DNA from: JAPWJZ01 sp966211335
Lineage (GTDB): Bacteria; Pseudomonadota; Alphaproteobacteria; Micavibrionales; UBA2020
DNA length: 64,000 nucleotides
Reading direction: 5' to 3'
NCBI GenBank assembly: GCA_966211335.1
Contig: CBIHNF010000001.1
Coordinates: 1,054,001 to 1,118,000, forward strand
The notes under the pieces are model-generated. The model saw only the letters and a list, made by a program, of their open reading frames with translations, searched no databases and had not been told where the DNA came from. How positions within the stretch are numbered: the first letter of the stretch is position 1; every line of letters begins with the position of its first letter. Shown piece after piece: positions 6,834 through 14,830 of this stretch. Both the position numbers and the translations under genes were made by a program.

Positions 6834-8636
6834 ATGGACACGAAATTCGGTCGCTTGATGATGGCACTGCAGGGCAGGAGCGCCTTCAAAAAATGGAGCC
6901 TTTCGACCTCCGCGTCGGTTGCGCTCATTTTCGCTTTCGCGCTGCCGGCCTTCTTTGCTGGCGCCGGCATGGCGGTCGACCTTGCGCAGGCCTATAACGT
7001 CAAGGCGCGCCTCTCCTCCGCCCTCGACAAGGCGGCCCTTGCCGCCGGCTCCTCCGAAGGTTCCGAAGCCGAATTGGAAGCCCGCATCAACAAGTTTTTC
7101 CAGGCGAACTACCCGGCGCAGGCCCTCGGCGTGCCCTCCGCCCTTGAAATCCATCTTGAAAACGGCGTGGTGGAGGTTTCCGCGACGGCCCGCGTGCCCA
7201 CCACCTTCATGGCGATCATGGGGCAGGATTACATTGACGTTTCCGCCGACACAACTGTGAAGCGCGAAGTCGCAGGGATGGAGCTTGTCCTTGTGATGGA
7301 TAACACCGGCTCCATGCTCGACCCCGCCGGCGGCGGGATCAGCAAAATCGACGCTGCGAAACAGGCGGCGACGACACTGGTGAACACGCTTTACGGCGCA
7401 TCCTCGAACGTGCCGGTATTGTGGACGGGCGTCGTGCCTTTCTCGCAGGCCGTCAACGTCGGCCCTGCGCATGCCAACTGGACGGCCAGCACGGCCTTTG
7501 ACTGGGGCACAACGTCCTGGGCAGGCTGCGTGGAAGCGCGGGAGCCTAGCAACCGCGATATCACCGATGATCCGCCCTATGTCGTGACCTCAGGCGATAC
7601 AAATACTGCGCTCTTCCCCAAATATTATTCGGCGTGCGGCGTCACCAGCGGCAACAACTGGTGGTACACCAACGGCACGGATGCCGCTACGAACGGAACT
7701 TTTGGTAGCACCTCCAACTGGACCACGAACTCCGGCTGGAGCATCACGGGCGGCCAGGCGGTGAAAACCGGCACCAACAACACCACCATCACGGAAAGCG
7801 CGACCTTAAGCACCAGCAAATATTATGATGTGACCTATACCGTTGTGACACGCACTGCCGGCTCCATAAAGGTCAGCATCGGCGGCACCGCCGGCACGGC
7901 GCGCAGCGCAGCTGGTACCTATACTGACACCATCAAGCCCGGCTCCAGCTCCGGCGGTATCGTGTTCACCTCCACCGGCTTTACCGGCAAGATTGATAAC
8001 GTTTCTGTGCTGCCGCGCAATGACTGCACGACCGGCGGTACGGTGCATTACCAGTCGCCGCTGGATAACACCTACGGCCCCAACACCTATTGCGCGCAGC
8101 CGCTGCTGGGCATGACCAACAATCCGACGGATGTGCTGAACGCTATTAACTCGATGCAGGCGGCCGGCAGTACCATGATTGACCTTGGCATGGCCTGGGG
8201 CTGGCGCATGCTGTCGCCGCGCTGGCGCAGCGCCTGGGGCGGCGTCATGAACAGCAATAACCTGCCGCTCGACTACAACACGCCGACGATGAACAAAGTG
8301 GTCATCCTGATGACGGACGGTGACAACAACTTTGGCGGCAGCAACTATACGGCCTACGGCCCGCTGTCTGCCGGCCGCATCGGCACCACCAACACGACGA
8401 CGGCGAATACGACGCTGAACACCCGTACCACCGCGGTCTGCAACTCGCTGAAGTCGCATAACGTGATCGTCTACACGATCGCGCTCGGTGCCGACCTCAA
8501 CGCCACCAGTCTTGCAATGCTGAAGGGCTGTGCGAGCAAGTCGAGCAACTTCTTCCAGTCGCCGACCACTAACTCGCTGCAGGCGGCCTTCCAGGCGATT
8601 GCGGCGCAGCTGAACTCGCTGCACATCACCAACTAG
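6834..8636 (+). CDS. tadG: TadG-like pilus protein with von Willebrand factor A domain and an inserted beta-sandwich-like segment
   Basis: The 600-residue product starts with a TadE/G-type membrane segment (about residues 25-50, followed by VDLAQAYNVKARLSSALD). A VWA domain begins near residue 145 with LVLVMDNTGSM (MIDAS-like DxTGS) and resumes near 430-600 with VVILMTDGDNN. The two halves are separated by a Thr/Ser/Gly-rich segment at about 287-393 (NGTFGSTSNWTT ... GKIDNVSVLP) that looks like a small carbohydrate-binding or jelly-roll beta-sandwich domain. This insertion makes the protein longer than a plain TadG. A good ribosome-binding site (TAGGAGC) precedes the ATG. It is the last gene of the minor pilin operon and has a terminator. 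It probably acts at the pilus tip or base and may mediate adhesion. Confidence 0.8.
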   Translation: MDTKFGRLMMALQGRSAFKKWSLSTSASVALIFAFALPAFFAGAGMAVDLAQAYNVKARLSSALDKAALAAGSSEGSEAELEARINKFFQANYPAQALGVPSALEIHLENGVVEVSATARVPTTFMAIMGQDYIDVSADTTVKREVAGMELVLVMDNTGSMLDPAGGGISKIDAAKQAATTLVNTLYGASSNVPVLWTGVVPFSQAVNVGPAHANWTASTAFDWGTTSWAGCVEAREPSNRDITDDPPYVVTSGDTNTALFPKYYSACGVTSGNNWWYTNGTDAATNGTFGSTSNWTTNSGWSITGGQAVKTGTNNTTITESATLSTSKYYDVTYTVVTRTAGSIKVSIGGTAGTARSAAGTYTDTIKPGSSSGGIVFTSTGFTGKIDNVSVLPRNDCTTGGTVHYQSPLDNTYGPNTYCAQPLLGMTNNPTDVLNAINSMQAAGSTMIDLGMAWGWRMLSPRWRSAWGGVMNSNNLPLDYNTPTMNKVVILMTDGDNNFGGSNYTAYGPLSAGRIGTTNTTTANTTLNTRTTAVCNSLKSHNVIVYTIALGADLNATSLAMLKGCASKSSNFFQSPTTNSLQAAFQAIAAQLNSLHITN

Positions 8637-8656
8637 GCGACGTCAAACATCCCTTT

Positions 8657-8690
8657 AAAAAGCCGGGCCCTCAAAAGCCCGGCTTTTTTT
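8657..8690 (+). terminator. Rho-independent terminator after the tadG-like gene
   Basis: AAAAGCCGGG(CC) and CCCGGCTTTTTTT form a GC-rich stem with a T-tract, 20 bases after the stop. Confidence 0.85.
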
Positions 8691-8738
8691 ATGGGGTTTG
8701 AATGCATTCAATTTTAGATGAATTGCGATATATCAAAT

Positions 8739-8749
8739 TTTAGGCAAAT
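8739..8749 (+). promoter_or_regulatory. Shared intergenic 11-mer, copy 1 (upstream of flp)
   Basis: TTTAGGCAAAT lies 149 bases upstream of the first Flp pilin ATG. The same 11-mer occurs at 49289-49299 (as its complement) and at 56570-56580, each time upstream of a gene for an exported protein. The function is unknown. Confidence 0.3.
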
Positions 8750-8783
8750 ATTCGCGGCCAAGACTACAGATTTTATCTTCAGT

Positions 8784-8800
8784 ACTTGCAAGTTAACTTG
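8784..8800. promoter_or_regulatory. Overlapping perfect palindromes upstream of the Flp pilin
   Basis: ACTTGCAAGT (8784-8793) and CAAGTTAACTTG (8789-8800) are both perfect palindromes sharing five bases, about 100 bases upstream of the pilin ATG. They could be a transcription factor site. A weak promoter (TTGCAA-N17-TGTCAT, 8786-8814) overlaps them. Confidence 0.3.
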
Positions 8801-8897
8801 AATTCGGTTGTCATTAAGACATCCTTTACCGACTCTGGTGTATTCTGGAGTTATAGGGATATGGGTTCCAAACAAACATCCAAAAATGGAGGGTACT

Positions 8898-9056
8898 ATG
8901 ATTAAGAAGTTTCTGAAGAGCGATGCTGGTGCAACGGCCATTGAATACGGTCTGATCGCTGCCGGTGTATCGGTTGCCATCGCAGTCATCGTCTTTACGC
9001 TCGGCTCGACCATCGCTGCCAAGTTCAGTGACGTCAATACCAAGATGGGCGGCTAA
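8898..9056 (+). CDS. flp: Flp-type major pilin (first copy)
   Basis: The 52-residue product is a typical Flp pilin: a short basic leader (MIKKFLKSDAG), the processing and assembly motif ATAIEYGLIAAG with the conserved Glu-Tyr, then one hydrophobic helix and a short tail. The prepilin peptidase CpaA encoded downstream would cleave the leader and CpaF/TadB/TadC would polymerise the pilin. The ATG at 8898 is chosen because GGAGG lies directly upstream at 8888-8892. The in-frame upstream codons have no pilin-like sequence. A terminator follows at once, so pilin mRNA may be made in excess of the assembly genes. Confidence 0.93.
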   Translation: MIKKFLKSDAGATAIEYGLIAAGVSVAIAVIVFTLGSTIAAKFSDVNTKMGG

Positions 9057-9071
9057 TATACGGCTGGCCTG

Positions 9072-9112
9072 CAAAAAGAGAGCCCGCTCCGCAAGGGGCG
9101 GGCCTTTTTGTT
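9072..9112 (+). terminator. Rho-independent terminator between the two flp genes
   Basis: GCCCGCTCC and GGGGCGGGC form a near-perfect stem with a GCAA-type loop, followed by CCTTTTTG. It probably attenuates transcription into the second pilin gene and the assembly operon. Confidence 0.8.
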
Positions 9113-9142
9113 AAAGGGGCTCCCAAAGCATCGGGTAAAATC

Positions 9143-9301
9143 ATGTTGAGAAAATTTTTGCCGAATAAGGCCGGGGCAACGGCCATAGAATACAGCCTTA
9201 TCGCCGCCGGCGTCTCTGTCGCCATTGCTGCGATTGTCTTAACGCTCGGCTCGACACTGGTTGTCAAGTTCACCAGCTTCGTGAATGCATTTAACAACTA
9301 G
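9143..9301 (+). CDS. flp: Flp-type pilin (second copy)
   Basis: The 52 residues start MLRKFLPNKAG and continue ATAIEYSLIAAG, the same processing motif as the first copy. The middle of the hydrophobic helix is nearly identical to the first copy, but the C-terminal tail differs (LVVKFTSFVNAFNN against AAKFSDVNTKMGG). It is therefore a diverged tandem paralogue. No strong ribosome-binding site precedes the ATG, so this copy may be translated less and act as a minor or specialised pilin. It is separated from the first copy by a terminator. Confidence 0.88.
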   Translation: MLRKFLPNKAGATAIEYSLIAAGVSVAIAAIVLTLGSTLVVKFTSFVNAFNN

Positions 9302-9438
9302 TCGCGCTATGAAAATTCGGCTGACTTGCCTTTGCCTCAAAGGCTCTCGTTCTTTAATCCTCCGTTAAAGCGCCGCCCCCTATAATGGGTACTGCCGCCA
9401 TTCTTTCCCGCGGCTTCAACAACGGATAAAAACCCGCC

Positions 9439-9963
9439 ATGCTCGTCGTCCTGCTTCTCGGTGTCGTCTTCATCACGACCATTCTTGCCTGCCTGTCCGA
9501 TATCCAGACGCTGCGCATCCCCAACCTTTATTCGGTGGTCGTGATCGCGGCTTTCGCCATCGCCTTCCTCGTATCGCCGGAAAGTTTCGGCAGCTGGAAG
9601 GAGCACTTGGGCGCTTTCGCCATCATTCTTATCATCACCTATATTATGTTTATGGTCGGGATGATGGGCGGGGGGGATTCCAAATTCGGCTCCGCGCTGG
9701 CGCTCTGGGTCGGCGTTCATGGCCTCCTGTCTTTCGTCTTCTGGATGGGCCTCATGGGCGGCATCCTTGGCGGCATATCGCTTTATTTTAAAAAGAAGAA
9801 GCCGGTGCAAAACCCGAAGGAGGGCAGCTGGATCGCGCAGGTGCAATCCGGTCGCAACGCGGTTCCTTATGGAATTGCCATCAGCTTCGGTGCCTGGGCG
9901 GGACTGTGGCAGACAGGACTCATAATTCAACAATTAGATGAGCTTTATAAAATAATTCATTAA
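9439..9963 (+). CDS. cpaA: Prepilin peptidase CpaA/TadV (A24 family)
   Basis: This integral membrane aspartyl protease cleaves the leader from Flp and TadE-type prepilins at the cytoplasmic face. The 174 residues carry both A24 aspartates: the first in LSDIQTLRIPN (about residue 21) and the second in GGGDSKFGSAL (about residue 76), within a set of about five hydrophobic helices. The length suits the short CpaA form that lacks the methyltransferase domain of PilD. It is preceded by the flp genes and followed by cpaB, the usual Caulobacter-like order. Confidence 0.93.
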   Translation: MLVVLLLGVVFITTILACLSDIQTLRIPNLYSVVVIAAFAIAFLVSPESFGSWKEHLGAFAIILIITYIMFMVGMMGGGDSKFGSALALWVGVHGLLSFVFWMGLMGGILGGISLYFKKKKPVQNPKEGSWIAQVQSGRNAVPYGIAISFGAWAGLWQTGLIIQQLDELYKIIH

Positions 9964-10045
9964 GAACGCTCAACTTTTTTCTGGACAGAAATGCAACTTC
10001 GGGTCAAGAATGGAGTTGGGTTTATAGACTGACTTGGGGAATAGC

Positions 10046-10936
10046 ATGAATAGAAGCGTATTGTTGATCATGGGGGGCGCACTGCTGGTGGCGATTGTCG
10101 TCGCAATGCTGGTGCAGGCAAAACTCGGCAGCAAATCACATGACGCCGGCCCTTCAAGCCAGATCCTCGTCGCGAACAAGCGCCTCGTCACGGGCGCGCA
10201 ACTGCAGCCGGAAGATGTGCGCTGGCAGGACTGGCCCGAAGCTTCCATCTTTGCCGGCATGATCCAGAAGAAAGATTACCCCGACGACAAGCAGCCGGAA
10301 GTTTTCAACACGCCGCTGCGCCGCACGCTCGAGAGCGGGGAGCCGATCACGACGCAAGCGCTTATCGCTGACTCGAAGGGCAACAACAGCTTCCTCGCCG
10401 CCTCCATCACACCCGGCATGCGCGCCGTCGCTTTACCGATCACGCTTGAAACCTCGGCCGGCGGCTTCGTCCTGCCGGGCGACCATGTGGACATCGTCCT
10501 CGCCTATTCCGCCCAGATCCCGTCCGACGCGCAGGCCTATGCCGACCAGGTTGTGAGCCGTTTTGCGAGCCAGACTATTCTGTCAAACGTCAAAATCCTC
10601 GCCGTCGACCAGACCTACAAGAACGAAGCCGGCGACGCGAGCGGCGAGGGCAAGGCCTCCATCAAGAACGTGACGCTTGAAGTCACGAAAGAGGGCGCCG
10701 AAGTTTTGGCGCTCGCGCACCAGATGGGTGAACTCTCCCTCTCGCTCCGCCGCATTGGCGAGGCCGACACAGCAACCTCCATCGTGACGCCGCTGACGAC
10801 GGATTCCACGACCCTCGAAGTGCTGCAAAAGCTGAACAAGATTATGCAACAGACCAAATCCAGCTCGACCGTGCGCGTCTATAGCGGCTCGAGCATCCAG
10901 AACGTTCCCGTCCGTAACCTCGGCACGGCGAAATAA
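10046..10936 (+). CDS. cpaB: Flp pilus assembly protein CpaB/RcpC
   Basis: The 296-residue periplasmic protein has an N-terminal membrane anchor (about residues 4-24) and a SAF-like domain (about 38-110, with VANKRLVTGAQLQPEDV). The CpaB/RcpC core follows (about 118-150, GMRAVALPI and FVLPGDHVDIVL). In Tad systems CpaB is thought to stabilise or gate the outer-membrane secretin. The ATG at 10046 is preferred to a TTG at 10034 because GGGGA lies just upstream. The cpaC gene follows after 15 bases. Confidence 0.9.
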   Translation: MNRSVLLIMGGALLVAIVVAMLVQAKLGSKSHDAGPSSQILVANKRLVTGAQLQPEDVRWQDWPEASIFAGMIQKKDYPDDKQPEVFNTPLRRTLESGEPITTQALIADSKGNNSFLAASITPGMRAVALPITLETSAGGFVLPGDHVDIVLAYSAQIPSDAQAYADQVVSRFASQTILSNVKILAVDQTYKNEAGDASGEGKASIKNVTLEVTKEGAEVLALAHQMGELSLSLRRIGEADTATSIVTPLTTDSTTLEVLQKLNKIMQQTKSSSTVRVYSGSSIQNVPVRNLGTAK

Positions 10937-10951
10937 GAAAGGTAGCGTCAC

Positions 10952-12847
10952 ATGACACGCAATCGTTTTAACATCCGGAACATGCTGGGGGCCTTTGCCC
11001 TCATCGCAGCGCTCGGTTTCTCGTTGGTCGCGGAAGGGGCCTCGGCTGGCATGTCGAGGACCGTCGTGTTGACAACCGGCAAGGCCGAAACGGTGATGCT
11101 GCCAAAATCGGCTGCAGACGTTCTTGTCGCCAATCCCGCGATTGCGGATGTCGGCTCGCTCCGCGCTGACAGGCTCTACGTGGTCGGCAAGCAGGTGGGC
11201 GATACCAACGTCCTCGCCTTTGACGATGCCGGCAACCAGCTGGCGGATATCGCCGTCCATGTGCGCGTCGATGAAGCCACACTCCGTAACTCGATCCGCG
11301 AATTCTTCCCGAAAGAGGCGCTGGAAGTGCGCACCGTCAACGATCAGGTTATCCTGAAAGGCCGCGTCTCCAACCCCGCGGTCGCAAACCAGGTGCGCGA
11401 CCTTGCCGGCCGTTTCATTAAAACGTCGGGCCAGAGCCTTATCGACCTTATGACCGTCGAGGGTGAGCAGCAGGTGATGCTGAAAGTAAAAGTCATCGAA
11501 GCTCGCCGCGAAGTCCTGCGCGAATTCGGCATTGATACAACGATTAACGGCGTCAAGCTTGGCGACGCCGGTACCGCCGGCTTTAACGGCACGGCTGGTG
11601 TGGGCCTTGCGTCGCTGACGCCCTTCGGTACGGGCACGGTCGCACTCGCCAATGGCGGTATGTCGCTCGCCTCAAATATTTCCGGGCTTGAGCGTGACGG
11701 CCTTGTTAACACTCTTGCAGAACCTACACTGACGGCGATTTCGGGCGAAACTGCGGGCTTCCTTGCCGGTGGCGAATTCCCGGTGCCCACGGGCCGCGAC
11801 AACCAGGGTAACGTGACTATCGAATTCAAGCAGTTCGGCGTGTCACTCAACTTCATCCCGACAGTTCTCTCGTCCGACCGCATCTCCCTGCAGCTGACGT
11901 CCGAGGTTTCGGAGAAGTCGGATCAGGACAGCGTGACACTCGTCAACACGATCATCCCGGGCCTGACTGTCCGCCGCGCGCAGACGACCGTGCAAATGGG
12001 CTCCGGTGGTACGCTCATGATCGCGGGCTTGCTGAAATCCCGCACCGTGGATGCGGTCAACGGCTTCCCGGGCCTGAAAAGCCTGCCGATCATCGGCGAG
12101 CTGTTCAAGTCTAAGTCTTTCCAGCGCGGCGAGTCCGAGCTCGTCTTCGTCGTGACGCCTTATATTGTCGAGCCTTATGCGCAAGCGCAGGCGGACCGTG
12201 TCGCGGCCGATCCTTCCGGCCCGCATGCCTTGATGCCGATGTCGGCGCCATTGCCGCCGCGCAGCCCGCTCGCGGTGCCGACGGCGACGACGACCAATCC
12301 TGCCTCTGCGCCTGAAACGCGCTTCGGCCGTGTTCGCTCCATCAACAACATCGACCCGCCGCCGCGCAGCGTGCGCGAGCATCAGGGCGCCGATGCCGGG
12401 GCAACTATTCCGCAGGATGCAGCGCCGAAACTCGCTGCCATCTCCGCCGGTCGCCAGAAGACAGGTGTCAATGCGGCAGAGGAGCTGACGGCGGACGTTG
12501 TCGCAGCGGCGCCAGTGGAAACGGTCAGTGCCGCGCCGCTTGGCAACAGCCCCGCACCCGTGGTCCAGCTGGCCGGCCGCCCGAAGCCGATTTTGCGCAC
12601 GACGCCGCAAATCGCCTCGAAACCGGTGAAAGCGCCGCTTAAAACGGCGGTTTACCCAATAAAAGTGCCAGCCGTCTCGGTTGCCGCCTCAACGCCTGCT
12701 AACGCACCGGTCGCGCTCGCAGCGCCGGAAGCCAAGCCGGGGCAGGGGCCGCTGACCACCAGCTTTGCCGACGGTCTCAAAAAAGTTTATGGCAACCGCG
12801 CGCCTACACTGGGCGCGGGGGCATCTTACGGCTATATTGTAGATTAA
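10952..12847 (+). CDS. cpaC: Secretin CpaC/RcpA with a long Pro/Ala-rich C-terminal extension
   Basis: This is the outer-membrane channel through which the Tad pilus emerges. After a signal peptide (about residues 1-32) come a pilus secretin N-domain (about 37-105, with AADVLVANPAIADV) and a BON-like domain (about 110-165). The secretin core spans about 240-410, with LVNTLAEPTLTAISG, IPGLTVRRAQTTVQMGSGGTL and SELVFVVTPYIVEP. Residues from about 420 to 631 are an Ala/Pro-rich, low-complexity extension not needed for the usual secretin fold, which makes the protein longer than a typical CpaC. It is probably disordered and periplasmic or surface-exposed. GAAAGG precedes the ATG. Confidence 0.9.
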   Translation: MTRNRFNIRNMLGAFALIAALGFSLVAEGASAGMSRTVVLTTGKAETVMLPKSAADVLVANPAIADVGSLRADRLYVVGKQVGDTNVLAFDDAGNQLADIAVHVRVDEATLRNSIREFFPKEALEVRTVNDQVILKGRVSNPAVANQVRDLAGRFIKTSGQSLIDLMTVEGEQQVMLKVKVIEARREVLREFGIDTTINGVKLGDAGTAGFNGTAGVGLASLTPFGTGTVALANGGMSLASNISGLERDGLVNTLAEPTLTAISGETAGFLAGGEFPVPTGRDNQGNVTIEFKQFGVSLNFIPTVLSSDRISLQLTSEVSEKSDQDSVTLVNTIIPGLTVRRAQTTVQMGSGGTLMIAGLLKSRTVDAVNGFPGLKSLPIIGELFKSKSFQRGESELVFVVTPYIVEPYAQAQADRVAADPSGPHALMPMSAPLPPRSPLAVPTATTTNPASAPETRFGRVRSINNIDPPPRSVREHQGADAGATIPQDAAPKLAAISAGRQKTGVNAAEELTADVVAAAPVETVSAAPLGNSPAPVVQLAGRPKPILRTTPQIASKPVKAPLKTAVYPIKVPAVSVAASTPANAPVALAAPEAKPGQGPLTTSFADGLKKVYGNRAPTLGAGASYGYIVD

Positions 12848-12859
12848 AGGGGAATCAAG

Positions 12860-13570
12860 ATGCGCCTTTCCAAAATGACGGCAGTCTGCAGCGTGGCCAT
12901 GGCGACCCTGCTTCTTGCCGCCTGCGATGTGACGACGCCGACGCAAGTCAAGAGCGCGCAGATGCAGGTCGTCGACGCTATGAAGACGGAAGAGATGGCG
13001 GCTGGCAATCCTGACCCCACGCGCGTCAACGTCGTCGCTGATGATTACCTGCGCAACGGCCGCGGCATCATCCGCGTCGTTGTTCCCTATGCCAACGGCA
13101 GCACCGCTGGTAAGGTGCTGGCAGCGCGTCAGGGTAATGCCTATAAGGCGGCCTTCGCCCAGCGCGGCGTCAAAGTCACCGATATCAACCTCACCGCCGT
13201 CCCGCCGGAAGATACGCATGCCATCGTGGTCTCCTACATGTCGACCCAAGCCCGCCCGCCCGCCGATTGCGCGCATATGACGGGCTATGACGGCGGCGGT
13301 ACAATTCAGGAAGTCGAAAAATACCGCCTGGGCTGCGAAATGAAAACGGCGATGAGCCAGATGATTGCGCATCCCGACGACCTCATGGGCAACGCAGGCA
13401 CGCCGGATGACAATTCACGCCGCCAGGGCGCTGTGACCGAGCACTGGAGCTCCGGCAAGACCAACGAGCCCTTGAGCGGCCTCAATGCCAGCACGACGGG
13501 CACGACCACCGTGACCGGCGGCGGCGTCAGCGCCGGCACCAAGAACCCCAGCAATGGCGGCGGGGGCTAA
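12860..13570 (+). CDS. cpaD: Pilus assembly lipoprotein CpaD
   Basis: The 236-residue product has a lipoprotein signal ending in LLLAAC (Cys at about residue 22). It also has the CpaD-type segment GCEMKTAMSQMIAHPDDLMG (about 155-174), resembling the conserved Gly-Cys...Asn/His-Pro-x-Asp-Leu region of the family. CpaD is thought to help the secretin reach or stay in the outer membrane. The C-terminus is Gly/Thr/Ser-rich and ends in a short glycine run. AAAGGGGAA precedes the ATG. It sits between cpaC and cpaE with 12-base gaps on each side. Confidence 0.85.
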   Translation: MRLSKMTAVCSVAMATLLLAACDVTTPTQVKSAQMQVVDAMKTEEMAAGNPDPTRVNVVADDYLRNGRGIIRVVVPYANGSTAGKVLAARQGNAYKAAFAQRGVKVTDINLTAVPPEDTHAIVVSYMSTQARPPADCAHMTGYDGGGTIQEVEKYRLGCEMKTAMSQMIAHPDDLMGNAGTPDDNSRRQGAVTEHWSSGKTNEPLSGLNASTTGTTTVTGGGVSAGTKNPSNGGGG

Positions 13571-13582
13571 GGAAAGAACAGG

Positions 13583-14821
13583 ATGAGCCAGGATATCACG
13601 ACGACGCTGCTGCCATCCTCCAGGGTCGATTTCTTCGTACTGGATGAAGGCACTGCCCGCACCGCGCAATCGCTGGCGGCGGACTGGCGTTTTGCGCGCG
13701 TGGGCGTACAGGTTTATGGCGCTGGCATTGAATCCGCGATTGCCACCTACAGCCAGCAGCCGTCGCCGGAAGTGCTGATCGTCGAAACCAACGATATATC
13801 CGAAAATTTTATCGCCCAGCTCGGGCAGCTTGCCGGCGTCTGCGCGGAGAATACCGACGCCGTCGTCGTTGGCCCCATGAACGACGTGCATTTGTATCGC
13901 AGCCTTGTCGGCATGGGCGTGCGCGATTATCTGGTCCGCCCGGTCGGGCAGGAAGACCTGATTAAAGTCGTCGCCAAAGCGCTGATCGACAAGCGCGGCC
14001 TTTCGGGCGCGAAACTTGTGACCGTGCTCGGCGCGAAGGGCGGCGTTGGCGCGACCGCCATTTCGCAAGCGCTGGGCTGGATCGTCGCCGAAAACCTGAA
14101 ACAGAAAACACTGCTGATGGATGCGGCGGGTTCCGCCGGCAGCGTCGGCATCGCCTTCGGCCTCGAGCCCATGTCGCCGCTGGCGGAAGCCGTGCGCATC
14201 GGCAACGCCGGTTCCGAAGACGATATGAAACGTATTTTGCAAACGGCGACGGAGCAGCTCTCCCTGCTCGTCTGCGGCGGGGAGCCGCTGCTGACCGATA
14301 TGCCGGATGCCGACAGTTTTGAAGGCCTCGTCAACCGCGTCATGCAGAAATATCCGGTCGTCGTCGTTGACCTCTCCGGTGCCTCCGCGGCAGTGCGCAA
14401 GCGCATGATTGCCCGCGCGGCGCATAACGTGATTGTCACCACAGGCCTGCTGCCGGCGCTGCGCAACACGCGCACGCTGCTGAATGAAATAAAGCACTTG
14501 CGCGGTTCCTTGAAGGAAACGCAAGTCGTCCTCAACATGCATGGCGCGGCCCCCGGCGAAGAAATTTCCGTGAAGGATATCGGCGCGGCGCTGGAAATTG
14601 AACTGGCGGCCACCATCCCCTATGCCCCCAAATTGTTCGGCGGCGCGGAAGCGGCGGGCAAGCCCCTTGGCCAGAACCGCGCGGCGGACAGTATTTTGAA
14701 AGCGCTGATGCCGATTGCCGAAACGGCGTCCGGCACGGTTGCGAAAGATGCGCCGGAAACGAAAAAAGACGGCGGCGGCGGATCGCTTGGCTTCCTGAAA
14801 TCCCTTGGCAAGAAGAAATAG
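13583..14821 (+). CDS. cpaE: Pilus assembly ATPase CpaE/TadZ (MinD-like)
   Basis: The 412-residue protein combines an N-terminal receiver-like domain (about residues 10-130) with a ParA/MinD-like ATPase domain. The deviant Walker A reads GAKGGVGATA (about 149-158), as in TadZ proteins, where the usual final Lys-Thr/Ser differs. A Walker B-like VVVVDLSGA follows near residue 260. TadZ/CpaE proteins localise the pilus machinery, often to a cell pole. The C-terminus is Gly/Lys-rich. The gene is tightly packed between cpaD and cpaF (9-base gap). Confidence 0.92.
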   Translation: MSQDITTTLLPSSRVDFFVLDEGTARTAQSLAADWRFARVGVQVYGAGIESAIATYSQQPSPEVLIVETNDISENFIAQLGQLAGVCAENTDAVVVGPMNDVHLYRSLVGMGVRDYLVRPVGQEDLIKVVAKALIDKRGLSGAKLVTVLGAKGGVGATAISQALGWIVAENLKQKTLLMDAAGSAGSVGIAFGLEPMSPLAEAVRIGNAGSEDDMKRILQTATEQLSLLVCGGEPLLTDMPDADSFEGLVNRVMQKYPVVVVDLSGASAAVRKRMIARAAHNVIVTTGLLPALRNTRTLLNEIKHLRGSLKETQVVLNMHGAAPGEEISVKDIGAALEIELAATIPYAPKLFGGAEAAGKPLGQNRAADSILKALMPIAETASGTVAKDAPETKKDGGGGSLGFLKSLGKKK

Positions 14822-14830
14822 GAGTCTGGC

